A stretch of 64,000 nucleotides of DNA, taken from contig CAMDEF010000004.1 of NCBI GenBank assembly GCA_945895265.1, positions 1-64,000 on the forward strand. Direction: 5' to 3'. This DNA is from Bordetella parapertussis (GTDB lineage Bacteria > Pseudomonadota > Gammaproteobacteria > Burkholderiales > Burkholderiaceae_B). The notes beneath the pieces were generated by a model. That model was given only the letters and a program-made list of their open reading frames with translations. It was not told the origin of the DNA and made no database searches. Positions 18,558 to 26,912 of the stretch are shown here, one piece after another; positions within the stretch are counted from its first letter, which is position 1, and every line of letters begins with the position of its first letter. The position numbers and the translations under genes were made by a program.

Positions 18558-19961
18558 ATGACTTCTGCTTCAACCCCGGTTCGCACGCGCTTTGCCCCCT
18601 CGCCCACGGGCTTTCTTCACTTGGGCGGGGCGCGCACCGCATTATTTTCGTGGGCGTTCGCGCGCCACTTTGGTGGCACGTTTATTTTGCGCGTTGAAGA
18701 CACCGACCTTGAACGCTCGACCCCAGAGGCAGTACAGGCAATCCTTGACGGCATGAACTGGCTGGGCCTGACCCCAGATGAAGGCCCGTTCTATCAAATG
18801 CAGCACATGGAGCGCTATCGCGCCGTAGTCGCAGGCATGCTAGCCGCAGGTACCGCCTATCATTGCTACAGCTCAAACGAAGAAGTCGAGGCGATGCGAG
18901 ACCTTGCGCGCAGCAAAGGCGCGAAACCACGTTATGACGGCACCTGGCGCCCCGAATCAGGCAAGGTCTTGCCGCCACTACCCACCGATCGCAAACCAGT
19001 CGTGCGCTTCAAAAGTCCCCAAGACGGTGCAACCGCTTGGGTCGATCTGGTGAAAGGCCCGATCAGTTTTGAGAACACCGAACTTGACGATCTAGTCATC
19101 GCCCGCCCCGATGGCACCCCTACCTACAATTTTTGCGTGGTCGTTGACGACTGGGACATGCGCATCACTCACGTCTTGCGCGGCGATGACCACGTCAACA
19201 ACACCCCAAGACAGATCACAATTTTGCGAGCACTTGGCGCCCCCGTCCCCGAGTACGGCCACGTACCAATGATCTTAGGCCCCGACGGCGAAAAACTCTC
19301 AAAGCGCCACGGTGCTGTGAGCGTCATGGAATACGATCGAGACGGCTACCTGCCCGAGGCCATGATTAATTATCTGGCTCGCCTTGGCTGGAGCCACGGC
19401 AACGACGAACTGTTTTCACGCGCCCAACTCGTTGAGTGGTTCGACCCCCAGCACCTTTCTAAGTCAGCAGCCCAGTGGGATCCAAAAAAACTCAATTGGG
19501 TCAACGCACACTATATTAAGCACAGCGACGACAACGCACTCGCCCAAGCCGTTGCCCCCCGCATCACCGCCCGCGGCGGCAACCCAGCCCAAGTCGACCT
19601 ATCAGCCGTCGTCAAACTCTTAAAAGACCGCGCCGAGACCCTAGAACAACTCGCCGACGGCGCCCTGCTCTTTTGCGGCCCCTTCAACCCCGCCGCAGAC
19701 GACCTGATCGCCCAACACCTAACCGAAATCGCCCGCAACGCCCTACGCGATTTCGCAACCCAAGCCGCCCAAACCCCCTGGACCCGCGAAGCCCTAGGCG
19801 CCCTAATCAAAACCGTGCTGGCCACCCACACCCTGAAAATGCCCCAACTCGCCATCCCATTGCGCGTAGTCGTAGCAGGCACCGCCCAAACCCCAGCAGT
19901 CGACGCCGTCTTAGAAATATTAGGCAAAGAAACAGTGCTAGCCCGCCTAGCCAACATCTGA
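18558..19961 (+). CDS. gltX: Glutamyl-tRNA synthetase
   Basis: 467 aa. Class I synthetase: [10 protein letters not shown] near residue 19 is the HIGH-type motif and KLSKRHG near 249 the KMSKS motif. It charges tRNA-Glu and supplies Glu-tRNA for tetrapyrrole synthesis by way of hemL (at 52114). The last 140 codons are visibly richer in C and A at third positions (many CCC, GCC, CTA) than the first part. The preceding gap 18346-18557 holds no supported gene. Downstream lies a 120-bp tandem duplication. Confidence 0.96.
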   Translation: MTSASTPVRTRFAPSPTGFLHLGGARTALFSWAFARHFGGTFILRVEDTDLERSTPEAVQAILDGMNWLGLTPDEGPFYQMQHMERYRAVVAGMLAAGTAYHCYSSNEEVEAMRDLARSKGAKPRYDGTWRPESGKVLPPLPTDRKPVVRFKSPQDGATAWVDLVKGPISFENTELDDLVIARPDGTPTYNFCVVVDDWDMRITHVLRGDDHVNNTPRQITILRALGAPVPEYGHVPMILGPDGEKLSKRHGAVSVMEYDRDGYLPEAMINYLARLGWSHGNDELFSRAQLVEWFDPQHLSKSAAQWDPKKLNWVNAHYIKHSDDNALAQAVAPRITARGGNPAQVDLSAVVKLLKDRAETLEQLADGALLFCGPFNPAADDLIAQHLTEIARNALRDFATQAAQTPWTREALGALIKTVLATHTLKMPQLAIPLRVVVAGTAQTPAVDAVLEILGKETVLARLANI

Positions 19962-19968
19962 CCGCATA

Positions 19969-20088
19969 CCACCACCTCAGCACTGACCAGCACCAGAGCT
20001 GCGTATTTTGCTCAGCCAAAATACCAGCGCCGGGGCTGAGGCAGTGCGTGCGTAAACAAGAGGAAGGCAGTGCGTGCGTAATCAAAGG
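19969..20088. repeat. 120-bp tandem duplication, copy 1
   Basis: This stretch recurs at 20129-20248 with a single mismatch (CCGGGG against CCAGGG). It contains CTCAGCC/GGGCTGAG and ATTTTG/CAAAAT inverted repeats and two copies of a GCAGTGCGTGCGTAA-type unit about 26 bp apart. It lies between convergent gltX and the lipoprotein gene. It could be an intergenic mosaic element. Confidence 0.9.
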
Positions 20089-20128
20089 AGGGCAATGCGT
20101 GCGTAATCAATGAACGAGCGTTCGCACT

Positions 20129-20248
20129 CCACCACCTCAGCACTGACCAGCACCAGAGCTGCGTATTTTGCTCAGCCAAAATACCAGCGCCAGGGCTGAG
20201 GCAGTGCGTGCGTAAACAAGAGGAAGGCAGTGCGTGCGTAATCAAAGG
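20129..20248. repeat. 120-bp tandem duplication, copy 2
   Basis: Second copy, offset by exactly 160 bp. Counting the spacer and the end, the short GCAGTGCGTGCG unit appears six times between 20041 and 20264 (starts near 20041, 20067, 20092, 20201, 20227 and 20253). The near-identity of the copies suggests a recent duplication. Confidence 0.9.
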
Positions 20249-20273
20249 CAAAGCAGTGCGTGCGATCTATGGT

Positions 20274-20777
20274 TTAAAGTAGCCGAAAGCTAGCCGGCAC
20301 CTTCTGTGCCACCTCAGGCCGACTGTTAGCCCGATCTTCCCGGTACGTCAGCCGAGTCGAATCATTACGCTCGATGATATAAGTGTTGGTATACACCGGA
20401 TCCCGGTAATCAACCAGTTCACCGTTTGAGCGACTAACCCGCGCCACCAACTTACCCGTGGGCGCATCCCAGCACCCCGTCTCACGCAACTCAGAGCGGA
20501 TGTTGCGCCCCTGCTTGACACGCGTCTGCTGACGCAGTTTCCCATCGGCGGATAAGGTCAGTAGCGTTTGAATCTCTCCAGCGACGCCAGCTTGCTTGCG
20601 CACAATGTACCAGCTGCCGATCAACGGATGCTGGGCTGGCGGCGTCACACAAACAGGCTCGATCAAGCCGTCGGGGGCCAGTATCAAAGCAGAATCAGGC
20701 GGGCGGGGAATCCCACAGGCTGCTAGCAACCCCAAGCAGCCAAACACCAACCATCTGCCCACGCCCCGATCAAACAT
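20274..20777 (-). CDS. Putative lipoprotein of unknown function
   Basis: About 167 aa starting MFDRGVGRWLVFG; the frame also allows ATG at 20807. A hydrophobic signal ends in the lipobox LLAACG, so it should be lipid-modified at Cys. The mature protein is small and beta-rich, with ITGCWDAPTGKL-type sequence and a repeated GSWYI/GCW pattern that hints at a lipocalin-like fold, but I do not recognise the family. It stands alone, converging on gltX across the repeat region. Its 5' region contains a minus-strand terminator-like hairpin about 210 bp upstream. Confidence 0.65.
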   Translation of the reverse strand: MFDRGVGRWLVFGCLGLLAACGIPRPPDSALILAPDGLIEPVCVTPPAQHPLIGSWYIVRKQAGVAGEIQTLLTLSADGKLRQQTRVKQGRNIRSELRETGCWDAPTGKLVARVSRSNGELVDYRDPVYTNTYIIERNDSTRLTYREDRANSRPEVAQKVPASFRLL

Positions 20778-20983
20778 TGCCGCCCCAACTATTGTTATCG
20801 CTATCAACTCGAAAATGCCGCCCCGCCTTAAAAAGAGGTTCGTGCGCGGACATTGATCGCACCACTAAAAATATCTAGAGGTGACCCCGATATATTGCAG
20901 CAAAACCACGCGATCAACACATTTTTGGCATCGAAATGACACCGTGAAACCAAATTTTTTTGCATTTTCGCCACACTTTATTC

Positions 20984-21031
20984 AGAAAAAAATAAATTTG
21001 GATATCCCACGTTCATTGGGATATCCAAATT
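20984..21031 (-). terminator. Strong rho-independent terminator on the minus strand with no assigned gene
   Basis: A perfect 15-bp inverted repeat (arms 20995-21009 and 21017-21031, loop CGTTCAT) reads into TATTTTTTT on the minus strand. It lies in the gap between the divergent lipoprotein and nrdA genes, where no annotated gene would need it. A second perfect 7-bp hairpin with a 4-nt loop (GCGAAGT/ACTTCGC) sits at 21047-21064. Together they suggest an unannotated minus-strand transcript, or an attenuator in the lipoprotein leader. Confidence 0.7.
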
Positions 21032-21153
21032 CTGCATAGGTATCCTGCGAAGTGCTTACTTCGCTTCATTTCACATCATATTTTTAGAATCATTTCAAGG
21101 GTTAACACTTACTAGTCAATTTGAAATATGACTATTGCGCATAGACGCATGAA

Positions 21154-21169
21154 CTACTAGAATTAGTGC
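21154..21169 (+). promoter_or_regulatory. Probable NrdR box 1 upstream of nrdA
   Basis: CTACTAGAATTAGTGC matches the NrdR-box consensus (acaCwAtATaTwGtgt) at 10 of 16 positions, including the conserved C at position 4 and the TwGtg half. It begins exactly 31 bp before the second, better box, the usual three-turn spacing of paired NrdR boxes. Confidence 0.6.
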
Positions 21170-21184
21170 AGATAGATCTTAAAA

Positions 21185-21200
21185 ACACCATATGTAGTGT
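21185..21200 (+). promoter_or_regulatory. NrdR box 2 upstream of nrdA
   Basis: ACACCATATGTAGTGT matches the 16-bp NrdR consensus at all but two positions and is nearly palindromic. It lies about 157 bp before the nrdA start. NrdR itself is encoded at 4722-5192, so repression of nrdAB by NrdR is well supported. Confidence 0.85.
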
Positions 21201-21356
21201 TAATCTTCGCCCCCGCCCCACGACAAAAATATCCTGTCCAAAGCGCTCGTGACAGATTAATGACTGTCGTACGACAGCAATACGCACGAACTGCTCGACC
21301 CTTATTGAATTTTCAGCGTGGCCCGAGCCACGTTAGCACCGCAGGAGCCCTACTTA

Positions 21357-24275
21357 ATGCAAACAACTACAAATCCCGTCGAGCGCCAAGCCACTCAACA
21401 GCAATTCATCGCAACCGCGATGCCAACAAGCGAGGCAGCCTGGGCGCAATATCACATCATTCGCCGCAACGGCGCAGTCGTGAATTTCGAGCCTAGCAAA
21501 ATCGGTATTGCCATGACCAAAGCCTTTTTGGCAGTCAATGGTGGCCAAGGCGCCGCGTCAGCCCGCGTGCGCGAGCTCGTCGAGTCACTCACCCACCAAG
21601 TTGTCGCGGCCCTGATGCGCAGCCGCCCCAACGGTGGCACCTTCCATATTGAAGACATCCAAGACGCGGTCGAGCTGTCATTAATGCGCTCGGGCGAACA
21701 CGATGTCGCCCGCTCATATGTGTTGTACCGCGAACGTCGCGCACAAGAGCGCTCAAAAGGTAAAGCCGAAGCCGCACCCACCGAAGCCCCCACCCTTAAC
21801 GTGGTTGAAAACGGCGTACGCAAGCCACTTGATCTGGCCAAACTACAGTCCACGATTGAAGCAGCCGGCTTTGGCTTAGGTGAGTTTGTTGACACGGCAA
21901 CGATTCAAAAAGAAACACTCAAAAATCTATACGACGGCGTGCCGGTTGACGAAGTCTACAAATCTGCCATTTTGGCTGCGCGCGCCATGGTCGAAAACGA
22001 CCCAGCCTACAGCAAAGTTACCGCTCGCCTCTTGCTTCACACCATCCGCAAAGAAGTCTTAAGCGAAGAAGTGGCTCAAGAAGAGATGAACACCCGCTAC
22101 GCCACGTACTTTCCAAAGTTCATCAAGCGCGGAGTCGAAGGCGGCTTACTGAACTCAGAACTCTCGCGCTTCGATTTGCCACGACTGGCAGCAGCATTGG
22201 ATGCCAGTCGCGATCTGCAGTTTGACTACCTTGGCTTGCAAACGCTGTACGACCGTTACTTTTTGCATCTGCGCGGCCAGCGCATTGAACTGCCACAGGT
22301 ATTTTTCATGCGCGTCGCCATGGGTTTAGCGATTGCTGAAATCGATCGCGAAGCGCGTGCCATCGAGTTCTATCAAATCCTGTCATCGTTTGACTTCATG
22401 AGTTCAACACCCACGCTCTTTAACGCGGGCACCCTGCACTCACAGCTTTCGTCCTGCTATCTCACCACTGTGTCAGATGACCTCGACGGCATCTACGAGG
22501 CCATCAAAGAAAACGCGCTGCTTGCTAAATACGCCGGCGGCTTAGGCAATGACTGGACACCCGTTCGTGCGATGCGCAGTCACATCAAAGGCACCAACGG
22601 CGAGAGCCAAGGCGTCGTCCCTTTCTTGAAAGTCGTCAACGACACCGCCGTGGCCGTTAACCAAGGCGGTAAACGCAAGGGCGCAGTTTGCTGCTACCTT
22701 GAGTCATGGCACTTAGATATCGAAGAGTTTCTCGAACTGCGCAAAAACACCGGTGACGAGCGTCGTCGCACCCACGACATGAACACCGCCAACTGGATCC
22801 CTGACCTGTTCATGAAGCGCGTGCTAGAGGGTGGCAACTGGACCCTGTTTTCACCGTCAGACTGCCCAGACTTGCACGACAAAGTTGGTGCGGCCTTTGA
22901 AAAAGCCTACGTCGGCTACGAAGAAAAAGCTGCACGTGGCGATTTGCCCCTGCACAAGACAATGCCTGCGACAAACCTGTGGCGCAAGATGTTGTCGATG
23001 CTGTTTGAAACTGGCCATCCTTGGATCACTTTCAAAGACCCCTGCAACATTCGTTCGCCACAGCAACACGTTGGCGTGGTGCACAGCTCAAACCTCTGCA
23101 CCGAGATCACCTTAAACACCAACGACTCTGAAATCGCAGTGTGCAACCTGGGCTCGGTTAACTTGCTCGCGCACCTGAAGCACAACGCCGATGGCACCCA
23201 GTCTCTCGATCAAGACAAGTTGCAACGCACGATCAAAATTGCGATGCGCATGCTCGATAACGTGATCGACATTAACTATTACGCTGTAGACAAAGCGCGC
23301 AACTCAAATGTGCGTCATCGCCCAGTTGGTTTAGGCATTATGGGTTTTCAAGATTGCCTGCACGTGATGCGCGTGCCTTACGCTACGCAAGCCGCCATCG
23401 AATTCGCAGATCGCTCGATGGAAGCCGTTTGTTATTACGCCTACAGCGCTTCAAACGAACTCGCAGCAGAACGCGGCCGCTACGCAACCTTTGATGGTTC
23501 GTTGTGGTCGCGTGGCATCTTGCCGCATGACTCGATCGCACTGCTGCGCGAACATCGCGGTGGTTATGTTGAAGTCGATGAATCAACAACGCTTGATTGG
23601 GATTCGTTGCGCGCACGCATCAAAACACACGGCATGCGTAACTCTAATTGCGTTGCAATTGCCCCAACTGCAACAATATCGAATATTATTGGCGTGTCTG
23701 CATGTATAGAACCAACATATCAAAACTTGTACGTTAAATCGAACCTCTCCGGCGAGTTTACTGTGGTCAACGAACACCTCGTTCGCGACCTCAAAAAACT
23801 GGGCCTCTGGGATGAAGTGATGGTCGCCGACTTGAAGTACTTCGACGGCAGCTTGTCCCGCATCGATCGCGTTCCGGCCGACTTACGCGCCCTATACGCT
23901 ACCGCTTTTGAAGTTGAGCCCACCTGGATTGTCGAGTGTGCAGCACGTCGCCAAAAATGGATTGACCAAGCGCAATCGCTCAACATTTATATGGCTGGTG
24001 CCTCGGGCAAAAAACTGGATGACACGTACAAGCTTGCATGGCTGCGCGGTTTGAAAACGACTTACTACCTGCGCACGCTTGGTGCAACGAGTGCTGAAAA
24101 ATCAACAGGTCGAGGCGGTGAACTCAATGCGGTCAACGCAGCGGGTGCCGGTTCAACCAGTGGTACGTTTGCGGCGAGTGCGCCTCAGGCAATGCCCGAG
24201 CCCGAAATTTTGGGCGCGGCCTGCACCATGAGACCTGGTGACCCAGGTTTTGAAGAGTGCGAAGCCTGCCAATAA
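21357..24275 (+). CDS. nrdA: Ribonucleoside-diphosphate reductase, class Ia, alpha subunit
   Basis: 972 aa, the long Burkholderiales form. The start [11 protein letters not shown] is preceded by GGAG. An N-terminal ATP cone ([18 protein letters not shown], about residues 32-125) is followed by a second cone-like segment ([17 protein letters not shown], about 142-230) before the catalytic barrel. Active-site landmarks are SSCYLTT and [12 protein letters not shown]...VCNLGSVN. The C-terminal redox pair is in CEACQ. It reduces ribonucleotides to deoxyribonucleotides with NrdB and is allosterically inhibited by dATP through the cone. Co-transcribed with nrdB (18-bp gap) and probably repressed by NrdR. 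Confidence 0.96.
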   Translation: MQTTTNPVERQATQQQFIATAMPTSEAAWAQYHIIRRNGAVVNFEPSKIGIAMTKAFLAVNGGQGAASARVRELVESLTHQVVAALMRSRPNGGTFHIEDIQDAVELSLMRSGEHDVARSYVLYRERRAQERSKGKAEAAPTEAPTLNVVENGVRKPLDLAKLQSTIEAAGFGLGEFVDTATIQKETLKNLYDGVPVDEVYKSAILAARAMVENDPAYSKVTARLLLHTIRKEVLSEEVAQEEMNTRYATYFPKFIKRGVEGGLLNSELSRFDLPRLAAALDASRDLQFDYLGLQTLYDRYFLHLRGQRIELPQVFFMRVAMGLAIAEIDREARAIEFYQILSSFDFMSSTPTLFNAGTLHSQLSSCYLTTVSDDLDGIYEAIKENALLAKYAGGLGNDWTPVRAMRSHIKGTNGESQGVVPFLKVVNDTAVAVNQGGKRKGAVCCYLESWHLDIEEFLELRKNTGDERRRTHDMNTANWIPDLFMKRVLEGGNWTLFSPSDCPDLHDKVGAAFEKAYVGYEEKAARGDLPLHKTMPATNLWRKMLSMLFETGHPWITFKDPCNIRSPQQHVGVVHSSNLCTEITLNTNDSEIAVCNLGSVNLLAHLKHNADGTQSLDQDKLQRTIKIAMRMLDNVIDINYYAVDKARNSNVRHRPVGLGIMGFQDCLHVMRVPYATQAAIEFADRSMEAVCYYAYSASNELAAERGRYATFDGSLWSRGILPHDSIALLREHRGGYVEVDESTTLDWDSLRARIKTHGMRNSNCVAIAPTATISNIIGVSACIEPTYQNLYVKSNLSGEFTVVNEHLVRDLKKLGLWDEVMVADLKYFDGSLSRIDRVPADLRALYATAFEVEPTWIVECAARRQKWIDQAQSLNIYMAGASGKKLDDTYKLAWLRGLKTTYYLRTLGATSAEKSTGRGGELNAVNAAGAGSTSGTFAASAPQAMPEPEILGAACTMRPGDPGFEECEACQ

Positions 24276-24293
24276 CGTGACCGAGAAAAGATT

Positions 24294-25496
24294 ATGCTGA
24301 CCTGGAACGACGAACCCGCCACTCAACCTGCACCCCCAGCGGGCGCAGGCTTGATGCCACAAGCCTTGGCGAAAGCCATGGCAGCCTCATTGCCCTCACG
24401 CGCCGCAAGCGGCGTGTTTGGCGACTCTGCTTTACCAACCCCTGGCCTCAAAGAATCCCCAGTCGCGGTCAACACGGCTACCCGTGTCAACGCCGCCGAC
24501 AAAAGAATCATCAATGGCCAAACTGATGTCAATCAACTGGTGCCTTTTAAATATAAATGGGCCTGGGAAAAATACATCGCAACTTGCGCCAACCACTGGA
24601 TGCCGCAAGAAATCAATATGTCGCGCGACATTGCTCTCTGGAAAAACCCCACAGGGCTGACTGAAGACGAACGCCGCATCATCAAACGTAATCTTGGGTT
24701 TTTCGTCACTGCAGATTCTTTGGCTGCCAACAATATTGTTCTGGGCACCTACCGCCACATTACCGCCCCTGAATGCCGTCAGTTTTTGCTACGTCAGGCG
24801 TTTGAAGAGGCGATCCATACCCACGCTTACCAATACATCGTTGAAAGCTTGGATCTCGATGAGTCAGAAATCTTTAACGCGTATAACGAAGTACCTTCCA
24901 TACGCGCTAAAGATCAGTTTCTGATCCCGTTTATCGATGCCATTGCTGATCCACACTTTAAAACTGGCACGCTCGAAAATGATCAAACGCTGCTTAAATC
25001 CTTGATCGTGTTTGCCTGCCTAATGGAAGGCCTATTCTTTTATGTCGGCTTTACGCAAATCCTTGCGCTCGGTCGGCAAAACAAAATGACAGGCGCCGCA
25101 GAACAGTACATGTACATTTTGCGCGATGAATCGATGCACTGTAATTTTGGCATCGACCTGATCAACACCATCAAACTCGAAAATCCTCAGCTTTGGACTC
25201 CTGCCTTTCGCGAAGAGATTTGTGCGTTGTTTGCCAAAGCTGTTGATCTTGAATACGCCTATGCCGAAGACACCATGCCGCGCGGTGTGCTTGGCTTAAA
25301 TGCACCCATGTTCAAGTCGTACCTCAGATTTATTGCTAATCGTCGCTGCCAGCAGATCGGCATCGAGCCGCTATTCGCGCAAGAAGAGAACCCCTTCCCG
25401 TGGATGGCAGAAATGATCGATTTAAAGAAAGAGCGTAACTTTTTTGAAACACGTGTCATTGAGTATCAAACCGGCGGAGCCCTTAACTGGGAATAA
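24294..25496 (+). CDS. nrdB: Ribonucleoside-diphosphate reductase, class Ia, beta subunit
   Basis: 400 aa. The diiron/tyrosyl-radical subunit. Metal ligands and the radical site are in [12 protein letters not shown] (the Tyr corresponds to E. coli Tyr122 by position) and in [16 protein letters not shown]. About 60 N-terminal residues rich in Pro and Ala precede the family core, which starts near [13 protein letters not shown]. Such an extension is usual in the Burkholderiales form. A 12-bp palindrome CGCAAATTTGCG overlaps the region just after the stop. Confidence 0.96.
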   Translation: MLTWNDEPATQPAPPAGAGLMPQALAKAMAASLPSRAASGVFGDSALPTPGLKESPVAVNTATRVNAADKRIINGQTDVNQLVPFKYKWAWEKYIATCANHWMPQEINMSRDIALWKNPTGLTEDERRIIKRNLGFFVTADSLAANNIVLGTYRHITAPECRQFLLRQAFEEAIHTHAYQYIVESLDLDESEIFNAYNEVPSIRAKDQFLIPFIDAIADPHFKTGTLENDQTLLKSLIVFACLMEGLFFYVGFTQILALGRQNKMTGAAEQYMYILRDESMHCNFGIDLINTIKLENPQLWTPAFREEICALFAKAVDLEYAYAEDTMPRGVLGLNAPMFKSYLRFIANRRCQQIGIEPLFAQEENPFPWMAEMIDLKKERNFFETRVIEYQTGGALNWE

Positions 25497-25531
25497 TCCG
25501 CAAATTTGCGCTTAAGACGCTGCAGTACTTG

Positions 25532-25706
25532 CCAGAAGGCGACGACAACCGCCCTCTGGTGCCATTTGAATTGGTTCGCGCCCCTGAGCGAGAGGCAGTT
25601 CAAATGGCTGTGCCGGATTCATTAGCACAAACCGCTTTGCTACCGATTATTGGTAGCGGCTTGTGCCGATGAATAACTCGGGCGACACGAAATCCCATGG
25701 TGGGAT
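25532..25706. ncRNA. Candidate structured RNA: four adjacent hairpins between nrdB and the histone-like gene
   Basis: H1: CCAGAAGGCG/CGCCCTCTGG (25532-25559). H2: GCCATTTGAA/TTCAAATGGC, perfect 10 bp (25561-25608). H3: GCACAAACCGCT/AGCGGCTTGTGC (25625-25666). H4: ATCCCA/TGGGAT (25692-25706). H1 and H3 each have one A-C mismatch as read on the plus strand; on the minus strand both become G-U pairs, so a minus-strand RNA would be fully paired. It may instead be the leader of the histone gene. I recognise no known RNA family and see no convincing terminator for a minus-strand RNA. Confidence 0.4.
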
Positions 25707-25756
25707 CAGTCAAGCACGGGTTTAACGTTTGGGACCCTGAACTAAGGAGTATTACC

Positions 25757-26044
25757 ATGGCAACAGCCAAAAAAGCAGCAAAGAAAGCCCCTGCCAAGAA
25801 AGCCGCAGCTAAGAAAAAGCCAGCAGCAAAAAAGGCAGTTAAAGCAGTCAAAAAAGTTGTAGCCGCAGCTAAGAAAGTCGTGAAAAAAGCTGTCAAGAAA
25901 GTAGCAAAAAAAGCAGCGGCTAAGAAGCCAGCAGCAAAAAAAGCAGCGGCCAAAAAGCCAGCAGCAAAAAAAGCCGTAAAGAAAGTGGCAAAAAAAGCAG
26001 CTCCTAAAAAAGCAGCAAAAAAGCCAGCAGCAAAAAAAAAATAG
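25757..26044 (+). CDS. Histone H1-like nucleoid protein, lysine/alanine-rich (frame interrupted at A10)
   Basis: 95 aa as read in frame. Almost only Lys, Ala and Pro in KKAA/KPAAKKAA repeats, like Bordetella BpH1/BpH2 and other bacterial H1-like proteins that bind DNA non-specifically and compact the nucleoid. AAGGAG sits 8 bp before the ATG. The frame ends in a run of ten A (26032-26041) followed by TAG. One extra A, or a -1 slip, would continue for 41 codons to a stop at 26164-26166. That tail begins IVKKPAAKK and ends WPFPTGGRP, and it looks like the native family C-terminus. So the full product may be about 136 aa. Followed by a strong terminator. Confidence 0.9.
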   Translation: MATAKKAAKKAPAKKAAAKKKPAAKKAVKAVKKVVAAAKKVVKKAVKKVAKKAAAKKPAAKKAAAKKPAAKKAVKKVAKKAAPKKAAKKPAAKKK

Positions 26045-26166
26045 TTAAAAAGCCAGCAGCTAAAAAGCCGGCAGCCGCTGCCCCCTCGACAGCAGCAGCA
26101 CCAGGTGCAAAAACTGCCCTGAATCCTGCAGCGTCGTGGCCTTTTCCTACGGGTGGCCGTCCCTGA
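26041..26166 (+). other. Out-of-frame C-terminal extension of the histone-like gene
   Basis: In the -1 frame relative to the histone start, 41 codons run from 26041 to the TGA at 26164-26166. Composition first continues the KKPAAKKPAA pattern, then changes to a Ser/Thr/Ala/Pro linker and ends LNPAASWPFPTGGRP. The continuity of the repeat across the A10 run shows it was once, or still is, one protein. Access could be through slippage of polymerase or ribosome, phase variation, or an error in the sequence. Confidence 0.8.
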
Positions 26167-26194
26167 GCTTGATAGCGAAGGTTTAGCAAGTTCA

Positions 26195-26223
26195 AACCGT
26201 CCGGTTCTCCGGACGGTTTTTTT
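26195..26223 (+). terminator. Rho-independent terminator after the histone-like gene
   Basis: AACCGTCCGG/CCGGACGGTT with loop TTCT, followed by a T-run (seven or more T). It lies 29 bp after the TGA that ends the out-of-frame tail, the expected spacing if the longer product is the native one. Confidence 0.92.
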
Positions 26224-26348
26224 ATGCCCGCCCCCACGCACCAGGCGTGCGCAACCGACGTCAGAAGCTGCGATAATGACGCCGAGGCGTCGCCTCTTGT
26301 TTGTCAGCCATCTCGTGCTCGCCACGAGGCATTTACCGGAGTTGCCAC

Positions 26349-26912
26349 ATGCTTGGCGAAGTCCTACGCTTTCTACTCGAAATTATTTTTTCTCTGTTGG
26401 GTGCTGCCTTGCTAGCAAGGGCTTGGATCTATGCGGTCAAGCTGCATCCCTTTAACCCCATGTCGCAGGCAATACACCAAGCGACTAACTGGTTGGTTCA
26501 ACCACTGCGAAGCATCGTCCCTTCAGGTAAGGGTTTCGATGGCGCCAGTTTGGTCGGCGCGTATTTAATTGCAATCGTTTTTTTATCTTTGCTATGGCTC
26601 GCCGCAACGGGAAGCATGCTCAGCCCCAAGCTCATCCCAAGCTTACTGGGGGCTGCCTTGGTCACCGTTGCGCGCTGGGGGTTCAACCTAATCGTCTGGC
26701 TCACCCTGATCCATGCCGTCCTGTCGTGGATTAATCCGCTGGCGCCGATCATGCCCGTGCTACGTACCTTAACGGCCCCTCTGCTTGAGCCGATTAAACG
26801 CATCATGCCCAACCTGGGCGGGCTTGATCTATCGCCACTGGTTCTGTTGGTCTTGGCTCAAATCGCTCTGATGATCTTAAACCGCATCAGCTTTTCATTA
26901 CTCGGGATTTGA
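26349..26912 (+). CDS. YggT family integral membrane protein
   Basis: 187 aa. Two YggT repeats, each with two membrane helices and the pattern LHPFNPMSQAI...QPLRSIVPS and SWINPLAPIMPVLRTLTAPLLEPIKRIMP. The start MLGEVLRFLLEII was chosen over the 48-bp longer frame, whose upstream residues are unlike the family. YggT proteins are linked to osmotic stress and membrane protein or division functions in various bacteria; the precise role is unknown. Its stop overlaps the start of the MscS-type gene by 4 bp. Confidence 0.88.
   Translation: MLGEVLRFLLEIIFSLLGAALLARAWIYAVKLHPFNPMSQAIHQATNWLVQPLRSIVPSGKGFDGASLVGAYLIAIVFLSLLWLAATGSMLSPKLIPSLLGAALVTVARWGFNLIVWLTLIHAVLSWINPLAPIMPVLRTLTAPLLEPIKRIMPNLGGLDLSPLVLLVLAQIALMILNRISFSLLGI

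Noticed and set aside
18428..18697. Frame upstream of gltX
   Set aside because: It overlaps the gltX start, shows no family features, and the conserved gltX N-terminus starts at 18558.
20012..20251. Minus-strand frame within the 120-bp duplication
   Set aside because: It repeats itself only because the DNA is duplicated, and has no ribosome-binding site or conserved features.
20041..20264. Short regularly spaced units that could suggest a CRISPR array
   Set aside because: Six units with very uneven spacing (25 to 109 bp), near-identical spacers due to duplication, and no cas genes.
25600..26325. 241-aa frame on the minus strand rich in Phe and Ala
   Set aside because: It is the exact antisense of the Lys/Ala repeat gene; AAG/GCA repeats read backwards give CTT/TGC strings. 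No start signal and no family resemblance.
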